Part shown: piece by piece, positions 1-8,856 of the stretch
Position numbering within the stretch: the first letter of the stretch is position 1
How the letters are laid out: each line of letters opens with the position of its first letter
Assembly: GCA_946406665.1 (NCBI GenBank)
Contig: CAMJLE010000001.1
Coordinates: 18,874-82,873 of the forward strand
Length of the DNA stretch: 64,000 nt
Direction: 5' to 3'
Source of the DNA: an uncultured Candidatus Saccharibacteria bacterium
GTDB taxonomy: Bacteria > Patescibacteriota > Saccharimonadia > Saccharimonadales > Saccharimonadaceae
The notes under the pieces: generated by a model
The model's database searches: none
What the model saw: only the letters and a program-made list of their open reading frames with translations
What the model was told of the DNA's origin: nothing
Program-made: the position numbers and the translations under genes

Positions 1-742
1 ACAGCTTATAACTGTCTTTGTCTACATCGTCGACCATACCGCCACCGATAAAGCTCGTCTCAATTTTCTTAAACAAATCGCGGCGGACAATCATAAAGCC
101 GAGCGATGGACCATACATTTTATGCGCCGAGCTACAGATAGCATCGGCCTCGGTTTTGTACAAGATTTCTGGACTATGCGCGAGTGCCTGCGCGGCGTCG
201 ACGATAATCACACCTTTTTGCTTATGAACTTTTTTGATTAGCTCCTTAATATTGCTTAGTTGGCGGCCATCAATATTCGATGCGCAGTTCACAACAACGA
301 GTGCCTTCGTGAAATCGTAATCGTCGAGCTCGATTGAGCCGTCTTCTTCGCGCACCATAACCTCGCGCGGAATGCCGTGGCGCTTCGCGAAAGTCATCGT
401 GGAGAGGAATGGCGAATTATGCTCAATATCAGACGTGACGACTTTTTCGAAGATTCCATCTTTGAACTGATCGAGCAAAAGATTAATGCCGTATGTAGTA
501 TTAAGCGTGAATGAAACTGAATAATCTTTTGACTTGAGTTTGAGGTATTTCAAAATGAGCGCACGGGTTTCCTCGACCAACTCATCAGTTTCTCGGCCCC
601 AGGCATATTTTACGCGCTCGCCGCAGGAATTATGTTGCGTATAGTAGCGATTTAGTGCGTCGATTACTGGTCGCGGGCGCAAAGATTGGCACGCAGAGTC
701 TAGATACACATCGCCATCGGATAGATAGTCAAAATCTTTCAC
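1..742 (-). CDS. Aminotransferase class V / cysteine desulfurase-like protein (C-terminus runs off window)
   Basis: Reverse-strand translation from GTG at 742 (upstream AGGAGGTGTGAG) gives VKDFDYLSDGDVYLDSACQSLRPRPVI... and ICSSAHKMYGPSLGFMIV (PLP-lysine motif); open to window edge. Confidence 0.85.
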   Translation of the reverse strand, partial: MKDFDYLSDGDVYLDSACQSLRPRPVIDALNRYYTQHNSCGERVKYAWGRETDELVEETRALILKYLKLKSKDYSVSFTLNTTYGINLLLDQFKDGIFEKVVTSDIEHNSPFLSTMTFAKRHGIPREVMVREEDGSIELDDYDFTKALVVVNCASNIDGRQLSNIKELIKKVHKQKGVIIVDAAQALAHSPEILYKTEADAICSSAHKMYGPSLGFMIVRRDLFKKIETSFIGGGMVDDVDKDSYKL

Positions 743-821
743 TCACACCTCCTTAGTACTTTTACTAGTATATCATCCTTTGGGCTCGGCTGACCATAGA
801 AGCTAAGAAAAAACCTTCGTC

Positions 822-850
822 TTGAATAATCTCTGCTTTTGTGATATAAT
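822..850 (+). promoter_or_regulatory. Sigma70-like promoter TTGAAT-17-TATAAT (TGA-extended -10)
   Basis: TTGAAT 822-827, 17-nt spacer, TATAAT 845-850. Confidence 0.7.
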
Positions 851-899
851 ATAAGAATGTCGCAATAGTCAAGCAGTATTCGCAGAAGGAGGAAGAAAA

Positions 900-1220
900 A
901 TGGCGAATGAGAGCTTAACTTTAGAAACAGTCGCGAACAACATGATAAGAGTGCCCTGGTATACAATCTAGGCTGATCAGTATCTGAGCATGCTGCTATC
1001 GATGCCCCAGTTGCGTCGGCTCGGATGGGTCGATGAAGATGGATATAGGCGACACACCGCACAGTTTGACGGAAATGCTGCCATTATCAGCATCATAACC
1101 GTGAACAATGACGGCAAAGATTGCTATTTGATCCAGCGAGTCACGCTACCTAACGGAAGGTTCCACTACGCAAGGGGCGATATCAACTCATACATGCGGG
1201 TAAAACTGAACAAAGGCTAA
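900..1220 (+). pseudogene. Small orphan ORF interrupted by in-frame TAG at 969-971
   Basis: Strong SD (AGAAGGAGGAAG) then ATG 900; MANESLTLETVANNMIRVPWYTI*ADQYLSMLLSMPQL... continues in the same frame to 1220. Confidence 0.55.
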
Positions 1221-1251
1221 GCCTTTCAATCCCGTAATTGCACATTTCGAC

Positions 1252-1286
1252 ACCCTCCGGAGAGACATAATCCGGAGGGTCATTTT
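1252..1286 (+). terminator. Hairpin terminator
   Basis: ACCCTCCGGA-N9-TCCGGAGGGT followed by CATTTTA. Confidence 0.65.
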
Positions 1287-1400
1287 ATGTCGGAATTTGC
1301 ATTTACTATAAACTACTATTTAGTAGTGGCGTTTTTAATGGTTTTATTGTATTATATAGACAGATGCGACGTGCTCTTTTTGAGAGAGGAGGTGATTTTA

Positions 1401-1892
1401 ATGATTTTTATCGAAAAGAGAGCTATTAACGACGTCTTCGAGGCGATCTATGAAGCGATCCACTCTGGAAAGCACGTAATAATTACTGACGCCGCATTGA
1501 AGAGATTATGGGAAAAGACCCGCACTGTGGAAAAAAGTTTACTGAGGCGCTCCATAATAAGCAAAACTCGCCCAAATGGGGATAGAGAGATTGTGCCATT
1601 AGCGGAACGCGTCGTGTTCATGAATAAACGTGAACATTGCGTTCAGTTAGAACGCGAAAGATACCACAGATTCACAACGGTGCTTTCATTCTGTAGTAAG
1701 CATACAGATTGGGAGGTGGAGATTATTCCCATGCAGTCGCCGGAAGGTTCTCCTACGGATTTCTTTGTCGCTGGCATTCATCGCAAAGACGCGACGAAGC
1801 CATGGACGGACATCCCTTGGGATAGCGACTGGAATACTACAGGTTTCCTCGCAGGTAGCGAGCGGGAACCGGTAGTAATCGTATTGCCATAA
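1401..1892 (+). CDS. Hypothetical protein (163 aa)
   Basis: Start chosen at ATG 1401 because of SD GAGAGGAGGTGATTTTA; the ORF-track start at 1287 lacks an SD. Confidence 0.7.
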   Translation: MIFIEKRAINDVFEAIYEAIHSGKHVIITDAALKRLWEKTRTVEKSLLRRSIISKTRPNGDREIVPLAERVVFMNKREHCVQLERERYHRFTTVLSFCSKHTDWEVEIIPMQSPEGSPTDFFVAGIHRKDATKPWTDIPWDSDWNTTGFLAGSEREPVVIVLP

Positions 1893-1919
1893 GCCGCGGA
1901 ATCATTCCGTGGCTTTTTT
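1893..1919 (+). terminator. Rho-independent terminator
   Basis: GCCGCGGAAT..ATTCCGTGGC + TTTTTT. Confidence 0.8.
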
Positions 1920-1970
1920 ATGACTAGTAAAAAGACGTCTTCAGCCTGATTTGCTAAGTAGATTGACTGC

Positions 1971-1998
1971 TTGACTAATGCATATTTTGTTCTATAAT
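1971..1998 (+). promoter_or_regulatory. Promoter TTGACT-16-TATAAT
   Basis: TTGACT 1971-1976; TATAAT 1993-1998. Confidence 0.75.
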
Positions 1999-2046
1999 TA
2001 TATTATTGCTAGAGTCGATTTTTTATCCAAAAAGGAGGGGTCATAA

Positions 2047-2568
2047 ATGGATACGATGATTCAAACAGCAATCAAACAACTACGTCAGGGCAAAATCTAC
2101 ATTCTGTCCGAACATTGGTACTGGAAACAGCTAACTGATATAGCTGCGACTGGATGCATCGACAGAAGAACTGTCGACAGCAATAACAAGCAGTTATGCC
2201 GAGCTAGGACGATTATCGGGCGAAAAGAAAACAGGATTGTCGTTAATAGCATTTTGCTTTGCGACAATAGTAGCCTCTTAGGCGACTACCGTATTATTAC
2301 CAGTATAAAAACACCCGATTGCACCTTAAAGACGGGAGTCGACATGAGGATGTGTAAGCTCTGTCTAGAAGCTGCAAATAGCGCAAAAACTAGATTCTGC
2401 CCCATAGAGTCCTTGACTATATGGCTTATCGAGGCGCTAAATGCGACCAAGCGCAAGGCATTCAAAAGATATCTCGGACTATATATGACAATTCTTGAAT
2501 GGGCCGACCAAAACGCGCAAGACTCCAAAGACGTTGCGCAGCGTATTGAATGCAGTATACCGCGATGA
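2047..2568 (+). CDS. Hypothetical protein (173 aa)
   Basis: SD AAAGGAGGGG before ATG; own promoter and downstream terminator. Confidence 0.7.
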   Translation: MDTMIQTAIKQLRQGKIYILSEHWYWKQLTDIAATGCIDRRTVDSNNKQLCRARTIIGRKENRIVVNSILLCDNSSLLGDYRIITSIKTPDCTLKTGVDMRMCKLCLEAANSAKTRFCPIESLTIWLIEALNATKRKAFKRYLGLYMTILEWADQNAQDSKDVAQRIECSIPR

Positions 2569-2590
2569 CGTATTGCGCAATAGGCGAAAC

Positions 2591-2624
2591 ACCTCCGGCT
2601 TGAAAGGGCCGGGGGTTATTTTTT
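2591..2624 (+). terminator. Hairpin terminator
   Basis: ACCTCCGGC..GCCGGGGGT followed by TATTTTTT. Confidence 0.7.
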
Positions 2625-3422
2625 CTTGTCTTTCTTCCCGTCTTTTAGGAATTTGCGAATTAGTACACAGGCTATTGCTAAGCCGACAACGAAGACCGCA
2701 CATAAAGCCATGACTCCGGAAATATCGTCTAGAGTATAGGCGTTATTAGGCAACGGTTTTGGCTTGCGGCCACCGCCATTACTGCCGTTATTGCTATTAT
2801 TGTTGCTACTGTTGCATTGCTGACAGTTGCAACAATTAGAACAGTTACATGGTTTGTCATCCTTATAGCCTTCCGCCGTAAAGACCCAATCTACCTCTCC
2901 GGTGCGATGCATATATTCATTACCGAGCGTCTTTGGCACAATTAATTCCACTTTCAGCGTAGTGCTAGCGCCGTTTACGAATTCGCCAAGGAGTACGTTG
3001 TTCCTTAGTCCATCGAGCTGATCAGGTGAAGAGTTATATATTAGGTTGCCGCCATTATAGACGCGCATCGATAATTGCGACAAGAAGTCCGACATGGTCG
3101 CAATGGTTTCTTTATCGGAGACTTCTTTCAAGGGCGGATTATTGGATTCATCATGCGTCTCGGCGCGAAGGTAGATTTTGACGTAGTCGTATTCTGGCGC
3201 CGTATTGCGGACCTTGATAGTTTCAGTGACTTTATCGCCCGGCATGGCATTCTTGAAACCGTCAAATAGGTCAGTATCGTTCCATTCTGAGCCTGGATAA
3301 AACACGAAATTATCTGCTCCGCCCTCAAAATAGACGGCAGAACTTAAAGCGCCAACATTTTGCGTTCCGAGCGCTACGAAAATTGAACTGAATAGTAAAA
3401 TAGATGCGAAAAACTTCTTCAT
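2616..3422 (-). CDS. Secreted TasA/camelysin-like protein with Cys-rich linker and C-terminal membrane/cell-wall anchor
   Basis: MKKFFASILLFSSIFVALG signal peptide; NAMPGDKV..TIKVRNT; CNCSNCCNCQQC; C-terminal LPNNA-TM-KKDKKK. Start moved from 3467 to ATG 3422, next to the upstream stop. Confidence 0.7.
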   Translation of the reverse strand: MKKFFASILLFSSIFVALGTQNVGALSSAVYFEGGADNFVFYPGSEWNDTDLFDGFKNAMPGDKVTETIKVRNTAPEYDYVKIYLRAETHDESNNPPLKEVSDKETIATMSDFLSQLSMRVYNGGNLIYNSSPDQLDGLRNNVLLGEFVNGASTTLKVELIVPKTLGNEYMHRTGEVDWVFTAEGYKDDKPCNCSNCCNCQQCNSSNNNSNNGSNGGGRKPKPLPNNAYTLDDISGVMALCAVFVVGLAIACVLIRKFLKDGKKDKKK

Positions 3423-3423
3423 T

Positions 3424-3999
3424 TTACTCCTCGGGCCAACCTTCCGCCTCATAAACGTTATTGCCATTATTCGCTACTTGAACGCCTTGCGCTGTTAATT
3501 CTATATTAAACGAAGCATCAGCAAAGGTTGTAGCTAGACCTTTTGACAGCGACACTTCCGTAAATAGCGGCTCAGTAGTTTCGCCAGCTTTGAGTGCGCG
3601 ATAATAATAGTAGTAACCATCGCCACCATTAAGCCAATTATGCGTATTATAATTAGCCATAATCGCATCATTTGGCGCGGGAACAACAGCGCCATCGGCA
3701 TTTTTGACACTATTTTTCACAAGAATCCGCACCCAAACATCGCCGTGGTCAGTGTTTTTGACTTGCGGAATCTTGCTAAAAGTATCGCCCGGCATAGCGT
3801 TGTTGATATTCGTAAACGGAATCGGGCGCCCATCAACGCCAACTCGGTTAGTATTCTCAATCAAATCTATTGAAACACCGTCCGTAGTAATAACATTGTG
3901 GGCGCGATCCGATGTCACGAAGAAAGCAGAAGTACCACCAATCGTAGCCACGATTAGCAACGCGAGTGAGATTAGTAGTATCTTCTGCTTCTTAGACAT
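3424..3999 (-). CDS. TasA/CalY-like (SipW-cognate signal peptide) protein
   Basis: MSKKQKILLISLALLIVATIGGTSAFFVTSD signal; NNAMPGDTFSK motif; operonic with sipW. Confidence 0.75.
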   Translation of the reverse strand: MSKKQKILLISLALLIVATIGGTSAFFVTSDRAHNVITTDGVSIDLIENTNRVGVDGRPIPFTNINNAMPGDTFSKIPQVKNTDHGDVWVRILVKNSVKNADGAVVPAPNDAIMANYNTHNWLNGGDGYYYYYRALKAGETTEPLFTEVSLSKGLATTFADASFNIELTAQGVQVANNGNNVYEAEGWPEE

Positions 4000-4019
4000 G
4001 AGTTTATTCTAAATTCCGT

Positions 4020-4769
4020 TTAGTTATTTTGAGCAGCGTACGCAGCTACGGCGTCGTCAACATTAGCGATACCTTCGGCCTGAACTGCATAGGCATTAAC
4101 GATTACTTCCCAATCGCCAGAATATTCAGCAAACGAGCCAGAATATTTACCATTCGTTACTTCCTGGCCGGTTGGTATATATACTTTGTCGCCAACCATT
4201 TTCACATCGTCATCGACATAAATTTGGCTGATTGCTGGAGAAGTAGTATAACCAGGTTCAACAATATCCTTGTGGGTTGAGCGTAGACGAGAATAGGTCT
4301 TATCGCCAACAGTAACTTCGTCAACATAAGTCATAAGACTCCACTGATGAGTGTCATGATCGTCGTAGACAGTCGCTATGCCACTATTTGTAGTGTAGCC
4401 ATCAAGAAATGTCTTTAGCTGATTATAATGGAGAGCATTATTGCTTTCTTGAGTCTGTGTTTTCGAATTATAAAGAGCACTCGGAATCAGCATTTCAACC
4501 CAAACCCATGCCTTTTCGCTGTCATTCTTTACGGTAACAATAGCGTTCTTTTGCACCGCTATATCACTGTTCCCTGGCATTATCTTTTGGTTTTGCACGA
4601 AGGCATTACCCTGATGGTCATATTCTTTTAACTCAATGTCAACTTTACCAAGCGTAAAGGTGTTGGTCTCCGTTTCGGTATCCGTGAAATATGCCAAGGT
4701 GCCTGCGCTAAGAATAAGAGCGGAGATGCCGAGTACACCTGCTACTGCTAGAACTTTTTGCTTTGTCAT
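4020..4769 (-). CDS. TasA/CalY-like (SipW-cognate signal peptide) protein
   Basis: MTKQKVLAVAGVLGISALILSAGTLAYFTDTETETNTFTLGKVDIEL, typical SipW-dependent signal region. Confidence 0.8.
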   Translation of the reverse strand: MTKQKVLAVAGVLGISALILSAGTLAYFTDTETETNTFTLGKVDIELKEYDHQGNAFVQNQKIMPGNSDIAVQKNAIVTVKNDSEKAWVWVEMLIPSALYNSKTQTQESNNALHYNQLKTFLDGYTTNSGIATVYDDHDTHQWSLMTYVDEVTVGDKTYSRLRSTHKDIVEPGYTTSPAISQIYVDDDVKMVGDKVYIPTGQEVTNGKYSGSFAEYSGDWEVIVNAYAVQAEGIANVDDAVAAYAAQNN

Positions 4770-4792
4770 TTTTTCTTGTTTTCCTTTCTTTA

Positions 4793-5479
4793 TTAGTTAC
4801 TTAAATAGCTAAATGCTTGTTGTGGCGTGCTGAAGCCGTAAGATTGTACCGCTTCGGCGGTCATTTTTACGATCATTTTGCCATTTCCGTCTACGAAGTT
4901 AGATAAATCAACACTCTCGTCTTTCAACACTTGCGTGCTTAAGCCAATATATTGGTAAATCGGCATAGTTGTCTTCATGCCGGGCTTGAGCGGTTCGCGA
5001 CGCGTAAAGGTTACTTCTTTGTATTGCTTGCCATCAATTGTGCGATTCGCAAAGTTGCGGACAAATTCTGAGTCGCCAGGATCTTCGTCTGGCAATTTAG
5101 ATGTGCCACCATAAGAGTATGTGATGTAATCCTTGCTAAATAGCTCTAGCGGGAAATACGCCTTGATGCGAACGTAGACATCGATGTTGCCATTATTAGT
5201 AACATAAGGCTTCATCGCGATCTGCTTGCCGGCGACGAGGATATTTGCGGAAGTTCCAAGCCATTCCTCATATGCTGTGTTGAGCTGCTCGGACATCGCC
5301 TTGTTGTAGTAAGTAGACGTAATATCCGAGTGCCAACGAAATAGCGTAATGTCCGTGTTGCCGACTAGGAATTGGTTTGTAACTTCGCTCGTATCTGTAA
5401 AGTACGAAAGGGTCGTCATGGAGCCGGTTACGCCCAACATGATAACGGCTAGAGATACAATCAGGATCTTTTTCTTCAT
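4793..5479 (-). CDS. TasA/CalY-like (SipW-cognate signal peptide) protein
   Basis: MKKKILIVSLAVIMLGVTGSMTTLSYFTDTSEVTNQFLVGNTDITL; SD GGAGG. Confidence 0.8.
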   Translation of the reverse strand: MKKKILIVSLAVIMLGVTGSMTTLSYFTDTSEVTNQFLVGNTDITLFRWHSDITSTYYNKAMSEQLNTAYEEWLGTSANILVAGKQIAMKPYVTNNGNIDVYVRIKAYFPLELFSKDYITYSYGGTSKLPDEDPGDSEFVRNFANRTIDGKQYKEVTFTRREPLKPGMKTTMPIYQYIGLSTQVLKDESVDLSNFVDGNGKMIVKMTAEAVQSYGFSTPQQAFSYLSN

Positions 5480-5530
5480 TAACCTCCTTTCTCCCTATTA
5501 ATATATGAATCTTTTAATAACTCCTTCATA

Positions 5531-6043
5531 CTATTTTTTGCTCGCAGTTTTCTCCTTTCTTTTGTCATAAACAGTCGGATAGAATACCACGAATAGTAGG
5601 CCAATGGCGACTACTATCGCGATGTATAAGCCTGGCGGATGTTGAATATGAAATGCTAAGTACCCCAGCAGCGGGATGGAAAATTCTGGCCTGCCGAGAA
5701 CGTTTTTATAGTGAACCTCTTTTGCGTCAGGGACATCGTTGGCGTCACCTTTGGTGCGAAAACGCTTGCCATTATCGGCATTGACAACTTCAACGATGCG
5801 GTGCGTCACAATAGTATTATTCTCGTCGGCGACGAAAGTAATTACGTCGTTTTCTTCTAGCTCATCTATATCGACCGGCTTAACATAAATCAGCGAGCCG
5901 ACGTGGTAATTTGGCTCCATCGAGCCCGACATGACGGTGTATATTTCGTAGCCAAATAGGCGGAAAACGACTAGTAAGATTGAGAGTAGCAGAACGAAAC
6001 CGACCGCAATGGTGGTAAATATACCCCAATAACGTCTCCTCAT
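5531..6043 (-). CDS. sipW: Signal peptidase I, SipW/ER type
   Basis: MSGSMEP...VTHRIVEV (Ser-His type), N- and C-terminal TMs. Start ATG 6043 with SD GATAGGAG; the longer ORF to 6181 crosses a terminator. Confidence 0.85.
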   Translation of the reverse strand: MRRRYWGIFTTIAVGFVLLLSILLVVFRLFGYEIYTVMSGSMEPNYHVGSLIYVKPVDIDELEENDVITFVADENNTIVTHRIVEVVNADNGKRFRTKGDANDVPDAKEVHYKNVLGRPEFSIPLLGYLAFHIQHPPGLYIAIVVAIGLLFVVFYPTVYDKRKEKTASKK

Positions 6044-6095
6044 CCTACTCCTATCCACGTTTTTATTATATTCATTATGCTTATTTTTTGCAACA

Positions 6096-6127
6096 AAAAG
6101 CCCTCGTCCGATAAGCTCGGGCGAGGG
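6096..6127 (-). terminator. Rho-independent terminator of the upstream membrane-protein gene
   Basis: Minus strand CCCTCGCCCGAGCTTATCGGACGAGGGCTTTTT. Confidence 0.85.
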
Positions 6128-6214
6128 TCGACAAATGTTGATAGTAGCAATCAGCGCCCCTCCCCCCGCTACGTACATCACGAGCGGAGAGAGGGGACAG
6201 AACGGAGGGGATTA

Positions 6215-6865
6215 CTAATGAACGACGCAGACTGCGAGCACTCCAGCAAGAAGCACAGAGAAGTTCACGATATTCGAAAACGTTACCGCATACTCGGCGT
6301 CGTATTTATCGTTGTCCTGATCAAATATTGCGGTAGCGATGAAAACTCCGGCCTGCACAATGATCAGGAGTGGTATCATGGCCGGACCGCCATACTTCTC
6401 CATAACAGAGAACGGATCTAATACCGCCAGAATGACCGCAACAAGAGCTGTAATGGCGACAATGCATTCTCCGTTGCCAGTGAGCTGGCTCATCACGACA
6501 GTAAACAGCGCCACCAGCGTTGCAATCGCCACTGCGATCACGAATGTAATCGTGCGGGCTTCACGCAACGGCCCGATAAACATAAGGCCAATCGCAGAGA
6601 TTGTCGTAATCATGGAGCTGGCGGCATATGCAAATCTGTTTTTTATACGATCTGCTACAAACAGCGCCCCAACACATACGAAAGACAGGAGACTCTTACT
6701 GATCAGGTTGGCCGGCACCCTTTTAAATATGAATGCTGCAGCCATAGCGACGGCAAGCTGGACCACTGCCATAAGGGCAGACGTGGTCCTAAACTCGCGC
6801 AGGTGCATAGGCGAGGAAGTCTTCTCTTCCTGGCTTTTTTCAAACTTCATTTTAAAACGCAACAT
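6215..6865 (-). CDS. Hypothetical polytopic membrane protein
   Basis: Multiple hydrophobic segments; SD GGAGGTGTAA before ATG 6865. Confidence 0.7.
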   Translation of the reverse strand: MLRFKMKFEKSQEEKTSSPMHLREFRTTSALMAVVQLAVAMAAAFIFKRVPANLISKSLLSFVCVGALFVADRIKNRFAYAASSMITTISAIGLMFIGPLREARTITFVIAVAIATLVALFTVVMSQLTGNGECIVAITALVAVILAVLDPFSVMEKYGGPAMIPLLIIVQAGVFIATAIFDQDNDKYDAEYAVTFSNIVNFSVLLAGVLAVCVVH

Positions 6866-7009
6866 TTACACCTCCAAAATATAAAAGATCGGTGGGCACA
6901 ATTACCCATTGCTACTTTTTACATTATAGCATCTAGTGGACGGCTCGTCAATATTATTACTACATGCCATAGAGCCCCCCAAAAAAAATACAAAATCAAG
7001 ACACGAAAA

Positions 7010-7042
7010 TAGCCGCCCGACATTGTAGTCGGACGGCATAAA
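7010..7042 (-). terminator. Hairpin terminator
   Basis: Minus strand GCCGTCCGAC..GTCGGGCGGC followed by TATTTT. Confidence 0.75.
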
Positions 7043-7075
7043 TACAGTCTGCGTTTATTGGTTATTAGCGATGAA

Positions 7076-8689
7076 TCACGTAAAGCGATCCATCGTTATT
7101 GACACACCGTTCGGGCAGGTCTCTTTGAGCCCCTCGAAGGTCTCGTAGATCGACCTGGGGTCTTCCCCGTTGAGAATCTCGAGCGCCTTCAGGACGACTC
7201 GACCAGCCCTCTCGGGAACAAGGTCGCCATTCTCGAGCTTAACGAACTGTTCTCCTTTAGCGAGCTGCCCGTCAAACTTTACTAATATCCGGTACCAAGG
7301 ACCAGATATCAGAACGCCGGTATACTCCCCAACGCCATACACCTCGATACTATAAGAAGAAAGAACCATATAGCCGTAGTTGTTTGTTTGCGGGAGAAGA
7401 GTCATTTTTTCGGTCGTCGCTGGGTCTACGCGCCATTTCTGGCCATGCGCAAGAGCACGCAAATCCAGGCATCCGTCGCTTATATAGGCCGCAACGTCCT
7501 CCTGCGTAGAAATCCATCCGTCGCTAAAATTAGTCACGACAGGCGGCTGCTCCTCGGGATTTTCTGCCCTAATGACTTCCTCTGGGTCTGTCTTTGTGCG
7601 GAGATAGACATCCGCCAAGACGCCAGTCGGAGCCGTCTTGTCAAGGGCGTCAAAGCGCACCTCGAAGAAGTCGGGATAGTTCGCAAGGCTACTCATGGCC
7701 AGCGAGATTGCTCTCGCCATCAGCTCTGGAATTTTGCTTCCATTTTCCATGACGAATATATCGCCGGCCAATGGAAACGACATCCAAATCGTCACCCCGC
7801 GCCCGAGCTGCGCCTCAAAGTAAGGTCGCTCGGCATCGTCCCAGCTTCCATAGACTCGGATCTTCGACGTCTGACCTAGTTGGCTGTCGTCGTAATAATA
7901 CGAGACGCCCCCGCCTTCGATGCTATCTCCGCCAACAAAACCGCGGCGCTTAGCCGTCTCGCCGAGCCAGAATTGATTGCCCATCGTTACAATGGGCGTA
8001 CTGTCAACATCGTCCCAGGTTACCAGCTCGGTGTCGGGATTGTAGAGAACCTTGACGTCCGTATTGGCGGACTCACCCCACTGCTTGAGGCGCAGGAAAC
8101 GAGCCTTCGTTCTCGCCGATTCTCCATCAGACGTCTCGAGGTAATATAAAACTACCTTAGCCATCAACGGAGAAATGTGGCTTCCGTCTTCCAGAACCAG
8201 CGTTCTGTCCTCGGGCGAGTCATGAAATTTCATATCGATTATACATGTGGGTGCAAAGATTCCGCCATGTATGTATGGACAATCCGAATCACTTCGGGCT
8301 CCATGGATCGTAATATTCGATCCGCTCTCTGGGACCATGTCGGCAGTAATCTCTTCCCCGGCAACCCCATAGCCATCAGTATGGCCATGAGCTTTCGCCA
8401 TGCGGCGAAAATCGAGGTTATTCCCTTCGTCGATGTACGTCTCAATGTCGCCCTTCAGGAAGAAGTATCCTTCGCCGAATTGGACCCTGTTGCCAACTTC
8501 GTCAATCGCGGGATCGTAGTCCTCGAAGACGAAGGTGGGCCTCATGACCATTGTTTCAGGCTCAGGCTCTGGCTCGGTTTCCGCCGTAGCTCCGTATTGG
8601 TTAGCAGCGTGCATAAATGACACGAAAATCAGCGTGGCGCAGAGTATTGCCGCTGCGCACTTGAAGATTCTATTAGATTCTTTCTTCAT
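7076..8689 (-). CDS. Secreted hypothetical protein with three degenerate repeats
   Basis: MKKESNRIFKCAAAILCATLIFVSFMHAANQYGATA signal peptide; SD GGAGGGG before ATG 8689; repeated LEDGSHISPLMAKVVL / MENGSKIPELMARAIS / LENGDLVPERAGRVVL. Confidence 0.7.
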   Translation of the reverse strand: MKKESNRIFKCAAAILCATLIFVSFMHAANQYGATAETEPEPEPETMVMRPTFVFEDYDPAIDEVGNRVQFGEGYFFLKGDIETYIDEGNNLDFRRMAKAHGHTDGYGVAGEEITADMVPESGSNITIHGARSDSDCPYIHGGIFAPTCIIDMKFHDSPEDRTLVLEDGSHISPLMAKVVLYYLETSDGESARTKARFLRLKQWGESANTDVKVLYNPDTELVTWDDVDSTPIVTMGNQFWLGETAKRRGFVGGDSIEGGGVSYYYDDSQLGQTSKIRVYGSWDDAERPYFEAQLGRGVTIWMSFPLAGDIFVMENGSKIPELMARAISLAMSSLANYPDFFEVRFDALDKTAPTGVLADVYLRTKTDPEEVIRAENPEEQPPVVTNFSDGWISTQEDVAAYISDGCLDLRALAHGQKWRVDPATTEKMTLLPQTNNYGYMVLSSYSIEVYGVGEYTGVLISGPWYRILVKFDGQLAKGEQFVKLENGDLVPERAGRVVLKALEILNGEDPRSIYETFEGLKETCPNGVSITMDRFT

Positions 8690-8808
8690 CTTTCCCCTCC
8701 TTGGATGTATTTTAAAATTCTTCACTATACGCGACTGTAACTATATTATATCACACATCGGCGAAAAAATCAAGCATATGCTCTACCTAAAGCCCCTCTA
8801 ATACCACA

Positions 8809-8836
8809 AAAAGCACCCCCTAGGTAAGGGATGCTT
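8809..8836 (-). terminator. Terminator of rpoBC
   Basis: AAAGCATCCCTTACCTAGGGGGTGCTTTTTG on minus strand. Confidence 0.8.
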
Positions 8837-8856
8837 TAGATTCTTGGCGAGTTGGA

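Noticed and set aside
6044-6181. N-terminal extension of the sipW ORF
   Set aside because: It spans a clear minus-strand terminator (6096-6127); ATG 6043 has an SD
7388-8620. Plus-strand ORFs antisense to the 549-aa secreted protein
   Set aside because: The minus-strand frame has signal peptide, SD, repeats and terminator; plus ORFs have none
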